NCBI GenBank assembly: GCA_934695325.1
Contig: CAKUVD010000013.1
Coordinates: forward strand, 1-61,852
Length of the DNA stretch: 61,852 nt
Reading direction: 5' to 3'
From: an uncultured Bacteroidales bacterium
GTDB taxonomy: Bacteria; Bacteroidota; Bacteroidia; Bacteroidales; UBA932
Part shown: piece by piece, positions 8,690 to 17,841 of the stretch
Position numbering within the stretch: position 1 is the first letter of the stretch
How the letters are laid out: the number at the start of each line of letters is the position of its first letter
The notes under the pieces: generated by a model
The model's database searches: none
What the model saw: the letters and a program-made list of their open reading frames with translations, nothing else
Told to the model about the DNA's origin: nothing
Position numbers and translations under genes: made by a program

Positions 8690-9097
8690 ATGAAAAAGTA
8701 TATTTTCGCATTTATCTGCGCAGCAATGGCACTTGTATGCAGCTGTGGCAAGGAAAGCACTGGAAACGGACCTGTAATCTGCCCGACTGACAAGATAGTA
8801 TGGGCGTCACTCGTCAAGGACTGTCCTTTCCTTGAAGGCTTTCCTGTATTCGACGGCGAGGTGGAGAACTGGCAGTACAAGGAGATCGGCAACGACTTGA
8901 AGACCCTGACATTTTTCGACTACGAGTGCGAGGAATCCGTGGCGACGACCTACTACGCCAAGTTCATCCCGGCAGGGTTCACCAAGAGCGAAGGTGCGGA
9001 AATATACCGTAAGACCGTAGGCGATAACGTGTATGCCTTCAGCGGCAGTTATGGCGGCGGCAATTTCGGGTTGAGTTTTTCAGTGGACGCCAAGTAA
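8690..9097 (+). CDS. Small lipoprotein, function unknown
   Basis: The protein is 135 residues from ATG 8690, 18 nt after a strong -7 element. It has a lipoprotein signal (KKYIFAFICAAMALVCSCGK; the lipidated Cys is in CSCG). The mature part includes WASLVKDCPFLEGFPVF and a Gly-rich end (GSYGGGNFGLSF). The family is not recognised. The outer-membrane-like gene at 9147 follows after 49 nt and is probably in the same operon. The G7 run in the promoter could make expression variable. Confidence 0.7.
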   Translation: MKKYIFAFICAAMALVCSCGKESTGNGPVICPTDKIVWASLVKDCPFLEGFPVFDGEVENWQYKEIGNDLKTLTFFDYECEESVATTYYAKFIPAGFTKSEGAEIYRKTVGDNVYAFSGSYGGGNFGLSFSVDAK

Positions 9098-9146
9098 CCT
9101 TCAAAAAACAACCGGCATCACTGAATATCAAAAATTACCAAGCCTT

Positions 9147-10487
9147 ATGAGGTTCAGCAATGTTTTTATCAGCCTGTCGGCGGCAATGATGCTGCTCGCA
9201 GGGATGTCCGCAAATGCGCAGACGGTATCAGACAAGAAGGCAAGGCGTCAGAAAGACGAAGATGTCAAGGCCACGGTATGGCTCAACAAGGGCGGGCAGC
9301 GTGTTCTCGACGGCTATCTCCGCTCGGCACTTGTCAATCGTCCCGACCATATCGAGTTCAGTCAGACTCCAGACGGCGAGAGAATCAGATATGTCAATGA
9401 AGATGTCGATTCTCTCCTTCTCGAAGGCTCGGACAAATATGTGAAACGGCTCGTCAAGATGTACGGCGCTCTCGGCGGAGCGGCCAAGGTGGAATGGGTG
9501 CGTGAGGAATACCGTGGCAAAGGCATTGACCTGTACTCTCTTTTCACTGTCGAGGCGGAGAGTACCGGAAGGAACATTACCGTAGTGCGCCCTGTACGCT
9601 CGTGGTACCTGAGCATCGCCGGAGATATGGCCATTATGGTGGGTTCGGACACACGGGAGAGTATTTTCGACAGGGCGGAGCCTTCGATGTCCACGTCAAT
9701 GCTGAATATGTATTTCGGAAAGATCTATGACTACCCGGAGTTCGCCGCCAGGATAAAGTCAGGTGAGTTCAGCACCTTTATGGACGTGATCCACGCCTGG
9801 GAGACATCATACGGTAATACAGCCAACCGCACTGACGGGAAGCTTAAGCCAGAGCAGACAGGCGTCCAGGATGGGATAGCAGCCTCTGACGCCGGGAAGA
9901 ATGTCTCCTGGAAACGCACCAAATCTGAAATCGTATTTCCGAAATACTCCAGGACGCTGCAGGTCGGCGTATCACCGGTGATAGCGGACTGGTCAAGGGT
10001 TATGAAGCACGCCACAGATGACGCCGCTGAATCTTCATTCAATATGGCGGTCCCTCCTGTGATGATATATTCGGACATCTGCTTCCTGGACTTCGGCCGT
10101 TTCGGGAGCCTCGGCTGGGCAGTCGGTGGAGAATACTCACGCTATGGCTATAACTGGATGCTGGACAACGGCTACGGAGACAAGCAGCAGGACACATACT
10201 GTAACAGGGTAGATCTCGCCGCAGGCCTCAGCTACCATCTCACTCTCTGTCGTCGTCTCGAATTATACGCCAGGGCGATGGTCGATGCCGGACTGATCGG
10301 AGAACATACCGCTGACCACGAGAGCGGTGAGAAAGCCAGCCCTGCTTTCAACAAGATGGATACGAAAATGGGGGTACTTGCGACGGCCGGACTCCGCTGG
10401 TACTTCTGCGACAAGGCCGGCATCTGGGTGGAAGGCGGCCACGACACGGGCTATGTGTCGGCCGGATTGTCTTTCAAGTTCTACTAG
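9147..10487 (+). CDS. Outer-membrane beta-barrel-like protein
   Basis: The protein is 446 residues with a signal peptide (MRFSNVFISLSAAMMLLAG, cleavage after ANAQ). The N-terminal half is soluble-looking (WLNKGGQRVLDGYLRSALVN...). The C-terminal third alternates hydrophobic and polar residues (GSLGWAVGGEYSRYGYNW, LATAGLRWYFCDKAGIW) and ends in GLSFKFY. The terminal aromatic residue is typical of Bacteroidota outer-membrane barrels. It may contact the lipoprotein encoded just upstream. The exact family is not recognised. Its end overlaps the end of the convergent deacetylase gene by 14 nt. Confidence 0.6.
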   Translation: MRFSNVFISLSAAMMLLAGMSANAQTVSDKKARRQKDEDVKATVWLNKGGQRVLDGYLRSALVNRPDHIEFSQTPDGERIRYVNEDVDSLLLEGSDKYVKRLVKMYGALGGAAKVEWVREEYRGKGIDLYSLFTVEAESTGRNITVVRPVRSWYLSIAGDMAIMVGSDTRESIFDRAEPSMSTSMLNMYFGKIYDYPEFAARIKSGEFSTFMDVIHAWETSYGNTANRTDGKLKPEQTGVQDGIAASDAGKNVSWKRTKSEIVFPKYSRTLQVGVSPVIADWSRVMKHATDDAAESSFNMAVPPVMIYSDICFLDFGRFGSLGWAVGGEYSRYGYNWMLDNGYGDKQQDTYCNRVDLAAGLSYHLTLCRRLELYARAMVDAGLIGEHTADHESGEKASPAFNKMDTKMGVLATAGLRWYFCDKAGIWVEGGHDTGYVSAGLSFKFY

Positions 10488-11175
10488 AACTATCCGACGG
10501 CAGCGGGCGGTCGAACGCATACCCGGCTGCTGACAGGCGATCCAAGAGGACGTTCAGAAGAGCCGGGGCGGCAGGAAGACGGTCGTGAAGAAGGATGACA
10601 GAGCCAGGCTTCAGACGGCCCATAACTCGTCTGATGGTGTCCTCCTGCCAATCCGGAGTGGAACAACGCATCGTGTCAAAACTCCTGATGTTCCACCCGA
10701 CGGTACAGAGGCCGCATCTTCTGACGACTCTCGCCACTGTCGGGTTCACGACTCCGAACGGAGGCCTGAAGAGTGCGATCCCACGCCCGGCTATATGTCC
10801 GAGAGCGGAACGGCATCTCATTATGTCTTCTGTCATCCTGGCCGAGGAATACAGAGGAAATGTGTCCGAGTGGCTCCAGGAATGGATTCCGATTCCGTGT
10901 CCTTCATCAATGATACGACGCACGATTCGCTCCCGGCCTGCTATATTGGTCCCTATTATGAAAAAGGTCGCCCTCGCTCCCCTCTCGCGGAGAACGTCCA
11001 GGACGGCAGGAGTGCTGTCAGCCGGCCCGTCATCAAATGTCAGATATACGACTTTCTCTTCAGTGTCCTCTCTACAGAAAGCCTTCAGATATACACCGGA
11101 GCGGATGCTCGCCGATGCCCACACCAGAAATCCCAAGATAGTCAAGACAATGCAGATGATGATAAGTACAGTCAT
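10474..11175 (-). CDS. Polysaccharide deacetylase (NodB-type) family protein
   Basis: The protein is 233 residues: an N-terminal membrane helix (residues 1-25), then a NodB domain with VVYLTFDDGPADSTP (metal-binding Asp pair), GIHSWSHSD (metal His residues), and a late LKPGSVILLHD motif. Such enzymes remove N-acetyl or related groups from glycans at the cell surface. The stop of the chain-length-factor-like gene lies 10 nt upstream, so it belongs to the ACP-ketosynthase operon. Deacetylases appear in several Bacteroidetes aryl-polyene or flexirubin gene sets, where the exact role is not settled. Confidence 0.85.
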   Translation of the reverse strand: MTVLIIICIVLTILGFLVWASASIRSGVYLKAFCREDTEEKVVYLTFDDGPADSTPAVLDVLRERGARATFFIIGTNIAGRERIVRRIIDEGHGIGIHSWSHSDTFPLYSSARMTEDIMRCRSALGHIAGRGIALFRPPFGVVNPTVARVVRRCGLCTVGWNIRSFDTMRCSTPDWQEDTIRRVMGRLKPGSVILLHDRLPAAPALLNVLLDRLSAAGYAFDRPLPSDSSSRT

Positions 11176-11185
11176 TCTCCGAAGT

Positions 11186-12055
11186 TCAAGAAATCTTTTC
11201 CACGAGCACCATAAGCCCGTCCGGATTCAGGTCATCCATATAAAGAGTAAACGGAGAGCCGTCATAACGGAGCCTGTCAGCGATCATTACAGGAAGCATT
11301 GACCTGAATGCTCCGTATTCGTGCACCCAGTTCCTGCATTTCTCGACATTGACCTGGATGCCGTCAATATCATTCAGGCATCCCGAGACAAAGGCACTTA
11401 CGTCATCCGACACGGAAGTGACACCTCGGATCCTGTGTCCTGCCCCACAGGCATCATCGGAAAGCAGGAAAAATCCGCAACCTTCGCCGAGAGGCATAGG
11501 GACTCCTGGACTATACAGATATATCCCGGAGCGACGCCTGAGTGCATCCACTTCAGGAGTGATCTCGTCAAACCCTCCCACAAGTACGCTCCAGCCGGGA
11601 TTCTCCTCCAGAAGCATCACGGCATCAGCGAACGCAGCGGAAAAGCCGGATGCCTGCTGCACGTATGTGGTATTGTAGGCCCTTATCTTCTTCATCAGAG
11701 CTATATACCCGGATGCTGTGTTGAATGTGGACTGCATAAACGGAGACGGGTTCAGCAGTTCCTCTCCCCTGTCGAAAATGCTGTCGCCAAAAGAGATGGT
11801 GTCTTTCATAAATCCCATCCCAGTGAATGTAATGATACCTGCCACCGATTCAGGACTGACGCCCTGCAACGTCTCCAGACCGCAGCTGACAGACATCTTC
11901 AGAAGCCTGCCCATCCGCCGCCTCAGATTAGCATCGGTTATGACTGCCTTATAGTCAGGCTCCTGGCCCATCTTTGTCTGACACGGGCCGTCATATACGT
12001 GGCATATACAGGAGGACTTGGTTATATAGCACGGTTTTTCTGGAATTATCCTCAT
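11186..12055 (-). CDS. Ketosynthase chain-length-factor-like protein (Ketoacyl-synt_2 type)
   Basis: The protein is 289 residues. It has a thiolase-like fold pattern with SPFMQSTFNTASGYIALM where active ketosynthases carry the catalytic TACS cysteine, so the nucleophile is missing. YNTTYVQQASGFSAAFADAV and VLVGGFDEIT match the type found in aryl polyene and flexirubin loci. There it pairs with an active ketosynthase and sets product length. Its ATG overlaps the stop of the ketosynthase gene (ATGA), which supports a heterodimer. It is shorter than a full ketosynthase (about 400), as usual for this family. Confidence 0.8.
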   Translation of the reverse strand: MRIIPEKPCYITKSSCICHVYDGPCQTKMGQEPDYKAVITDANLRRRMGRLLKMSVSCGLETLQGVSPESVAGIITFTGMGFMKDTISFGDSIFDRGEELLNPSPFMQSTFNTASGYIALMKKIRAYNTTYVQQASGFSAAFADAVMLLEENPGWSVLVGGFDEITPEVDALRRRSGIYLYSPGVPMPLGEGCGFFLLSDDACGAGHRIRGVTSVSDDVSAFVSGCLNDIDGIQVNVEKCRNWVHEYGAFRSMLPVMIADRLRYDGSPFTLYMDDLNPDGLMVLVEKIS

Positions 12056-13254
12056 AACCTGGAAAATATCAGTGAGACACAGTTTCCGCTGAAACCGAAG
12101 GCTGATGACAGCACATTGGCAGGGACATCCATAGGTCCGCCCACATAAGGCGCCAGGCCTGTTTCCTTAATCGGAGCGGAGAACCCTGTCGAGCCCATAA
12201 ATGACATATCCCCATCCCTCAACGCTTTGCATACCAGAGCCGCCTCGATGCCTTCGGAGGCTCCGAGCGTATGCCCGACATATGGCTTCAGAGAACTGAA
12301 CGGAGGCACTTCCCCACCGAACACCCGGAGCATCGCATTGCTCTCCGCCAGGTCGTTCACCTGGGTGCCGGTCCCGTGAGTATTGATGAATCCGATGTCC
12401 TCCGGATGAAGGCCGGCCATCGTCAATGCTGATGACATTGCGAGTCCTGGGCCTATGCCATCGGGAGTGCTCGATGTCTGATGGTATGCTTCATTGGCAT
12501 TTCCCCAGCCTGAAAGCGTACAATAGGCATTGCCCTCTATTCCGGTGAGTATCAAGTATCCTGCCCCTTCCCCGAGATTAAGTCCGGAGCGTGAGTCGTC
12601 GAACGGACGGCACACGTCTTCATCCAGGATGCGCAGCGAATTGAAGCCGTTCAGTGTGAAGCGGCACAATGCATCCGTCCCTCCGGCTATCACGACATCC
12701 GCCATACCGCAGCGGAGCATCCTGGCCCCGGTCATTATGGCATTCCCGGCTGCCGAGCAGGCAGTACTTATGGTCGTGACGAATGCCAGCTCCCCAGTAA
12801 ACGCCGTGATGTATTCCGCCATCGCAGACGTGACGGCCCCAGGAGAGTGCATCTTCAGCAGCTCGACGTCGCCGCGGGAAAGGTCTCCCCTATTATTCTC
12901 CCAGAACACCTCGCTCAGATCCATTCCGCCCACGGACGTGCCTGATATGAAGGCGATTCGTCTCCCCTTCAGGCTCCCGACACGTCTCGCGCAATCCTCC
13001 ACAGCCTCCCTGACGGCCTTAAGCCCGAGCAATGCTGTCCTGCTCATAATGCCATCAGCGCGGATACCAAGCTCCGCCTTGAGGTCAATGTCCGTGTCAG
13101 GAATCTCTCCCACTGGCACCTTCACCGCTGTATGGAAACGGAGGACAGGAGAGAGGCGGGATTGGCCGCATTTCATAGAAGCGACATTCGAGCAGACATC
13201 TCTTCCTGCGGCTGACACCACCCCGAGACCGCTGACATATATATGTTTCATCAA
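12052..13254 (-). CDS. Beta-ketoacyl-ACP synthase (FabF-like)
   Basis: The protein is 400 residues with the full catalytic triad: Cys in ISTACSAAGNAIM, His in INTHGTGTQVND and His in KPYVGHTLGASEG. AGGTDALCRFTLNGFNSLR and GLNLGEGAGYLIL are also family blocks. It condenses acyl and malonyl groups on an acyl carrier protein. Position between a dedicated ACP and a chain-length-factor-like partner suggests a specialised polyene or fatty product rather than housekeeping FabF. ATG at 13254 or 13251 may start it. Confidence 0.9.
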   Translation of the reverse strand: MMKHIYVSGLGVVSAAGRDVCSNVASMKCGQSRLSPVLRFHTAVKVPVGEIPDTDIDLKAELGIRADGIMSRTALLGLKAVREAVEDCARRVGSLKGRRIAFISGTSVGGMDLSEVFWENNRGDLSRGDVELLKMHSPGAVTSAMAEYITAFTGELAFVTTISTACSAAGNAIMTGARMLRCGMADVVIAGGTDALCRFTLNGFNSLRILDEDVCRPFDDSRSGLNLGEGAGYLILTGIEGNAYCTLSGWGNANEAYHQTSSTPDGIGPGLAMSSALTMAGLHPEDIGFINTHGTGTQVNDLAESNAMLRVFGGEVPPFSSLKPYVGHTLGASEGIEAALVCKALRDGDMSFMGSTGFSAPIKETGLAPYVGGPMDVPANVLSSAFGFSGNCVSLIFSRL

Positions 13255-13270
13255 GATTGTGAGGAAGCGG

Positions 13271-13555
13271 TTACATTCTTGTGGACTCGATATAGTCCGC
13301 CATTGTCTTCACGGACCGGAAAACCTCCTTTCCTTCCGCCGGGTTCTTCAGTTTGATCCCGTATTCCTTGTCAAGCAGGAGTATAATCTCAAGTGCGTCA
13401 ATAGAGTCAAGTCCCAGGCCTTCATCACCGAACAGCGGCGCCTCCGGATCGATGTCCTCAGGCTTCATCTCTTCAAGGTTCAACGCCTCTATCAGCTGTT
13501 CTTTCAGTTTTTCGATAAGATTGTCCATTACAAAATTTTTCTTCGTATTCTGCAA
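13271..13555 (-). CDS. Acyl carrier protein
   Basis: The protein is 94 residues. The 4'-phosphopantetheine attachment site is GLGLDSIDALEI (Ser in DSID). The surrounding acidic helix II and the C-terminal VKTMADYI complete the ACP fold. It is the first gene of the operon that continues with the ketosynthase (16 nt gap), chain-length-factor-like gene and deacetylase. A -7 like TATTTTTG on the minus strand (13551-13558) lies close to the start. The housekeeping AcpP is expected elsewhere. Confidence 0.88.
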   Translation of the reverse strand: MQNTKKNFVMDNLIEKLKEQLIEALNLEEMKPEDIDPEAPLFGDEGLGLDSIDALEIILLLDKEYGIKLKNPAEGKEVFRSVKTMADYIESTRM

Positions 13556-13651
13556 AAATAGCGATTATCCGCCGCAAACGCAATAGCACATAAGTTTCAC
13601 AAATTCCGAAACTACTTCTATATTTGCCTGACGAATCATCAAATGATCAGA

Positions 13652-16156
13652 ATGAAAGAAAACATCGACGGCACGAGACCGGACAGGATCCTGGTCCGAG
13701 GGGCCAGAGTACATAATCTCAAGAACATTGACGTGGACATTCCGCTCAATCGGATTGTCGGCATCTCCGGCGTGTCCGGATCAGGCAAGTCCTCGCTGGC
13801 TCTCGGAGTGCTGTATGCGGAAGGCTCAAGACGATATCTGGAATCATTGTCCACTTACACGAGACGTCGTATGACGCAGGCTTCCAGAGCCCTCGTGGAT
13901 GATGTCCTGTATGTCCCGGCGGCATTGGCCCTGCATCAGAGACCGGCCGTCCCAGGTATCAGAAGCACTTTCGGCACCGGCACCGAACTGCTTAACAGCC
14001 TCAGGCTTATGTTCTCCAGACTGGCAAGCCATCGCTGCCCGTTCTGCGGAGGCCGCCTCGCCCCGACACTCAAGGTAGCCGCAGGGCAGGAACTGACCTG
14101 TCCGAGTTGCGGCAAGGGCTTCTACGCACCGTCAGCGGAAGAACTGTCATTCAACAGCCAGGGAGCTTGCAAGACCTGTGACGGGACGGGGACAGTCCGG
14201 ACCGTGGACGAATCCACGCTCGTGCCTGACGAGAGCCTCACGATAGACGAGGGTGCAGTCGCTCCGTGGAACACATTGATGTGGTCGCTGATGACTGATG
14301 TATGCCGTGAGATGGGAGTGCGTACGGATGTGCCTTTCAGGGAGTTGAGCGACAAGGAAAGGGACATTGTCTTTCACGGCCCGGCCGAGAAGAAGCACAT
14401 CTTCTATCACTCCAAGAACTCAAACCAGGCCGGCGAGCTCGACTTCACCTATTACAATGCAGTCTATACAGTGCAGAACGCACTGGCCAAAGTCAAGGAC
14501 GAAAAGGGTATGAAAAGGGTGGAAAAGTTCCTGAAGACGGATATCTGCCCGGACTGTCACGGCACGAGGCTGTCCGATGCCGCCCGAGCCCCCGAGATTC
14601 TCGGCAAGTCACTGGCTGATGTATGCACGATGACATTGACAGATGCCATAGAATGGGTGAAGAGCGTTCCGGCGTCACTTCCCGAAGAGATGCGGGCAAT
14701 GGCCGAAAGCATCTGCGAATCCTTCCTGGACACGGCCGGAAGGCTCATTGACTTAGGGATAGGATACCTGTCACTCGACAGAGCGGCATCGACATTGTCC
14801 ACTGGAGAGAGACAGCGTATGCAGCTGGCAAGGGCGGTGAGGAACAGGACTACAGGGGTGCTCTATGTGCTGGACGAGCCTTCCATCGGGCTTCATCCTG
14901 CGAATATCGAGGGTCTCTCGGCGGTGATGGCCGACCTGGTATCGGACGGGAACTCGGTGGTGCTCGTGGATCACGACACGCAGATTCTCTCAGGCGCTGA
15001 CTGGTTCGTAGAGATGGGGCCGGGCGCAGGTTCAGATGGCGGCTGTGTCATAGCAGAAGGGACATTGGAAGACATCGAGAACAATCCAGCCTCAAGGATA
15101 GGGCCGTTCCTTTCCGGGAAAGCCCGTATTGACGTCCGTGAGAAAGCGCGTCCGGAACATATATTCGACTTGGGGGCAATCCATATCTCGACAGGCCCGA
15201 TACATACAGTCAAGCCATTGGAAATCAGCATACCTAAAGGACGGCTCACGGTCGTCACCGGCGTGTCCGGCTCAGGCAAGACGACGGTCGTGCTGGAATC
15301 TATCGTCCCGGGACTGCAGGCCCACATCGACGGCACGATGCTTCCCGACCACGTGAAGGCGGTCAATGCTGACGGCATCAGGCAGGTGAAACTGATCGAC
15401 GCCTCCCCTATCGGAATCAATGTCCGTTCGACAGTCGCCACCTACGCCAATGTCCACGATGAGCTCAGAAAGATATATGCCAAGACCCAGGACGCGAAAG
15501 AGCACGGCTATACGAACAGCGATTTCTCCTATAATACTGGCCGGCTGAGATGTCCCACCTGTGACGGAACAGGCATCATAAGCCTCGACGTGCAGTTCCT
15601 TCCGGATGTAAGCATACCGTGTCCTGACTGCCGCGGCTCCAGATATTCCAGGGCCGCAGGACTCATCAGGAGGGAGAACAAGAAAGGCGAGTCATATTCT
15701 CTCCCGGAGCTGATGGATATGGACATAAAGGACGCCCTGGAGGCGTGTGACGACCTCAAGCTCGTAAAGCAGAGGCTTCTGGTACTGCAGGATCTGGGGC
15801 TAGGCTATCTAACACTGGGAGAGGAGACTCCGAGCCTGTCAGGAGGCGAGGCGCAGCGGCTCAAGCTCGCAAGTGAGATGGGACGAGGCCAGAATGATTC
15901 CGTATTCGTGTTCGATGAGCCTACAATAGGTCTCCATCCGTCTGACGTCCAGACGCTCATATCCGTATTTCAGGGACTTGTGGACCACGGGGCCACAGTC
16001 ATTGTCATAGAACACGACCTGGACGTCATCAGAAATGCGGACTACATCATCGATATGGGGCCTGGAGGAGGATCCGATGGTGGCACGATAGTATGCAGCG
16101 GGACGCCCGAGCAGGTCCGTGACGCCACCGAGAGCCTCACAGGAAGATATATCTGA
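13652..16156 (+). CDS. UvrA paralogue (UvrA2/DrrC-like) lacking the UvrB-binding insert
   Basis: The protein is about 834 residues (ATG 13652 or 13643). It has two ABC modules: ISGVSGSGKSSLALG and VTGVSGSGKTTVVLE as Walker A, and LSTGERQRMQLA and LSGGEAQRLKLA as signatures. Zn modules are CPFCGG...CPSCG, CPDCHG and CPTCDG...CPDCRG. Canonical UvrA is about 940 residues; here the segment between the first CPxC pair and the next is very short, so the UvrB-binding domain is missing. This matches class-II UvrA proteins, some of which protect producers of DNA-binding compounds. It is divergent from the ACP-ketosynthase operon, about 95 bp away. A -7 element TATATTTG lies at 13619-13626. Confidence 0.88.
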   Translation: MKENIDGTRPDRILVRGARVHNLKNIDVDIPLNRIVGISGVSGSGKSSLALGVLYAEGSRRYLESLSTYTRRRMTQASRALVDDVLYVPAALALHQRPAVPGIRSTFGTGTELLNSLRLMFSRLASHRCPFCGGRLAPTLKVAAGQELTCPSCGKGFYAPSAEELSFNSQGACKTCDGTGTVRTVDESTLVPDESLTIDEGAVAPWNTLMWSLMTDVCREMGVRTDVPFRELSDKERDIVFHGPAEKKHIFYHSKNSNQAGELDFTYYNAVYTVQNALAKVKDEKGMKRVEKFLKTDICPDCHGTRLSDAARAPEILGKSLADVCTMTLTDAIEWVKSVPASLPEEMRAMAESICESFLDTAGRLIDLGIGYLSLDRAASTLSTGERQRMQLARAVRNRTTGVLYVLDEPSIGLHPANIEGLSAVMADLVSDGNSVVLVDHDTQILSGADWFVEMGPGAGSDGGCVIAEGTLEDIENNPASRIGPFLSGKARIDVREKARPEHIFDLGAIHISTGPIHTVKPLEISIPKGRLTVVTGVSGSGKTTVVLESIVPGLQAHIDGTMLPDHVKAVNADGIRQVKLIDASPIGINVRSTVATYANVHDELRKIYAKTQDAKEHGYTNSDFSYNTGRLRCPTCDGTGIISLDVQFLPDVSIPCPDCRGSRYSRAAGLIRRENKKGESYSLPELMDMDIKDALEACDDLKLVKQRLLVLQDLGLGYLTLGEETPSLSGGEAQRLKLASEMGRGQNDSVFVFDEPTIGLHPSDVQTLISVFQGLVDHGATVIVIEHDLDVIRNADYIIDMGPGGGSDGGTIVCSGTPEQVRDATESLTGRYI

Positions 16157-16202
16157 TGAGCCTATGCTGCCAAGCAGCGGAAGCCGGTCAGCATAGACTC
16201 AT
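16157..16202. terminator. Possible hairpin between uvrA2 and dtd
   Basis: Convergent genes are separated by an inverted repeat with arms TGAGcCTATGCTG and CAGCATAGaCTCA. No strong T run follows on the plus strand, so terminator function is uncertain. Confidence 0.35.
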
Positions 16203-16651
16203 TCCTTGATTCTCGAATCAATGATTATGGTCACCGGACCGTCATTGACCAGGGACACCTGCATATCAGCACCGAACACGCCGCGTCCTACCGGTTTGCC
16301 TAAGGCTTCCGACAGGTCTTCGCAATATCTTTCGTAAAGCGGGACCGCCACATCGTGTCCTGCGGCACGGAAATACGATGGCCGGTTTCCCTTCCTCGTG
16401 GATGCTGTCAATGTGAACTGAGACACCGCAAGCACTTCTCCGTCAATGTCTTTCACGCTCCTGTTCATCACCCCGTCATCATCGTCGAAGATTCGCAACG
16501 CCGCCGTCTTCCCGACCAGCCACTTCATATCGTCCTCGGTGTCACAGGCCTCCACGCCCACAAGCACCAGCATTCCCCTGCCGATGCCGGACACTTGTCT
16601 TCCGTCAATGCTGACTGACGCCTCTGTCACACGTTGTATCACTATTCTCAT
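16199..16651 (-). CDS. dtd: D-aminoacyl-tRNA deacylase
   Basis: The protein is 150 residues from MRIVIQRVTEASV (ATG 16651), the normal Dtd length. Diagnostic motifs are SQFTLTAST (catalytic Thr region) and NDGPVTIIID (Gly-Pro cross-subunit motif). The homodimer removes D-amino acids or glycine mischarged on tRNA. The ketopantoate-reductase-like gene lies 45 bp upstream on the same strand, so they may be co-transcribed, though the functions are unrelated. Confidence 0.95.
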   Translation of the reverse strand: MRIVIQRVTEASVSIDGRQVSGIGRGMLVLVGVEACDTEDDMKWLVGKTAALRIFDDDDGVMNRSVKDIDGEVLAVSQFTLTASTRKGNRPSYFRAAGHDVAVPLYERYCEDLSEALGKPVGRGVFGADMQVSLVNDGPVTIIIDSRIKE

Positions 16652-16696
16652 TGTCTCTGCATCTTGTTTTTGTAGCACAATCTGCGCAGGGCTATC

Positions 16697-17713
16697 CTAC
16701 TTGCTCTGCCTTCCGAAAAGCAGTATGTTTTCCCCGCAAGCCTTCAGCTCCCCATTCTCGATACGATGGATAATCTCCACCACCTTGTCATTGACAGGAG
16801 TCGGGACACCTGCCTTCCGCCCCTGGGCGCACACTGCGCCGTTGATCGAATCCACCTCTGTCTTCTTGCCGCGCTCTATGTCCTGCAACATACTGGCCTT
16901 CAGGCGTGCGTGCTTGCGTATCGCTATCGGTATGATAAAAAACGAGACGGCTTTCTTTATAGGATTGCTGTAATCAAGCAACCTTACCACATCCTTGCCC
17001 TGTATCGGCTCGATATGTATGCCGGATGCAGCGCAGACATCGATGCATTCCTTTATCAGCTGCTGCACTATGCGTCTGGAGTCGTGCGGCTCAGCGGCTT
17101 CTCCGAATGTGCATCCCAACACTGCGCTCATTCCTGAGAATGAGGCGTTTATCAGAAGCTTGCTCCAGCGCGTGCCTATAAAATTCTTATCCAAGTCCAC
17201 TGGCCCCATCATCTCCAGAAGAGCCTTTACTTCATCGAAATGATTTCCGCGCTTCTTGAAGATGGTTCCGAGTGAGAATGTCAGGCTGTCCGGGGAGCTT
17301 GTCAATTCACAGACTCCAGGGGCGGTCATCGTCGCACCCCACGCCACTGTGCACCCAAGCACCCTGTCCTCTCCCACTATTTCCGCAATCAATGGCTCAG
17401 GCAGGCCGTTCTGCAGGGTGACGACCACTCCGTCATCTGCAAGATAGTCTTTCAGAAACGTCACTGTCTCGCGGTTTCCCTGCTGCTTGGTCATAAGGAA
17501 GATGATGTCGTAAAGTCCTGTCATCTCCTTATCTGTCAAAGCATTGACCTTCTGGACGAATTCCATTGTGCCGATGACGTGCGCCCCGTTCTGTCTCAGC
17601 GCCGCCACGTGCTTCTCGTTATGGTTTATGAGGTCTATCTGTCCTCCGTTCCTGCTTATGAATGCGCCGAGTATCGTCCCGAGAGAACCGGCGCCATAAA
17701 TCGCTGCTCTCAT
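16697..17713 (-). CDS. Ketopantoate reductase (PanE/ApbA) family oxidoreductase
   Basis: The protein is 338 residues from ATG 17713 (MRAAIYGAGSLGTILG). It has an N-terminal Rossmann fold with GAGSLG and FLMTKQQGN, and a C-terminal helical domain with SKLLINASFSGMSAVLG, where the Lys and Asn correspond to the catalytic Lys and substrate Asn of PanE. RGKKTEVDSINGAV matches the conserved GRPTEIDAINGA-type segment of the family. It likely uses NADPH to reduce a 2-oxo acid. Several paralogues of this family act on other substrates, so panE itself is not claimed. The start is divergent from the exporter operon. Confidence 0.85.
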   Translation of the reverse strand: MRAAIYGAGSLGTILGAFISRNGGQIDLINHNEKHVAALRQNGAHVIGTMEFVQKVNALTDKEMTGLYDIIFLMTKQQGNRETVTFLKDYLADDGVVVTLQNGLPEPLIAEIVGEDRVLGCTVAWGATMTAPGVCELTSSPDSLTFSLGTIFKKRGNHFDEVKALLEMMGPVDLDKNFIGTRWSKLLINASFSGMSAVLGCTFGEAAEPHDSRRIVQQLIKECIDVCAASGIHIEPIQGKDVVRLLDYSNPIKKAVSFFIIPIAIRKHARLKASMLQDIERGKKTEVDSINGAVCAQGRKAGVPTPVNDKVVEIIHRIENGELKACGENILLFGRQSK

Positions 17714-17747
17714 TATTTTCTGTTTTTCCGGTGCAAAGATAATCAAA

Positions 17748-17785
17748 TGTAAAATTAGTTTACAGGAATGTAAAGTTTCTTTACA
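17748..17785 (+). promoter_or_regulatory. Double-dyad enhancer-like element, copy 1
   Basis: Two TGTAAA-N5-TTTACA dyads are separated by GGAA (17748-17764 and 17769-17785). The same arrangement with spacer GGAT occurs at 31465-31502 upstream of the TolC-like gene. Both end 56 nt before a TGGCAC box. This looks like a tandem binding site for the NtrC-type regulator encoded at 23648. Confidence 0.7.
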
Positions 17786-17841
17786 TCACGTCAGATGCTT
17801 ACCGAAGCATAATGATTTATTAATCAAAGACATATATTGAG

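Noticed and set aside
10585..11302. Long plus-strand frames of 209 and 235 codons
   Set aside because: They are antisense shadows of the polysaccharide deacetylase and neighbouring gene, with unprotein-like composition and no ribosome sites.
12530..13561. Plus-strand frame of 343 codons
   Set aside because: It is antisense to the ketosynthase and ACP genes, which have full catalytic motifs. The shadow is Ser/Pro/Arg-rich without domains.
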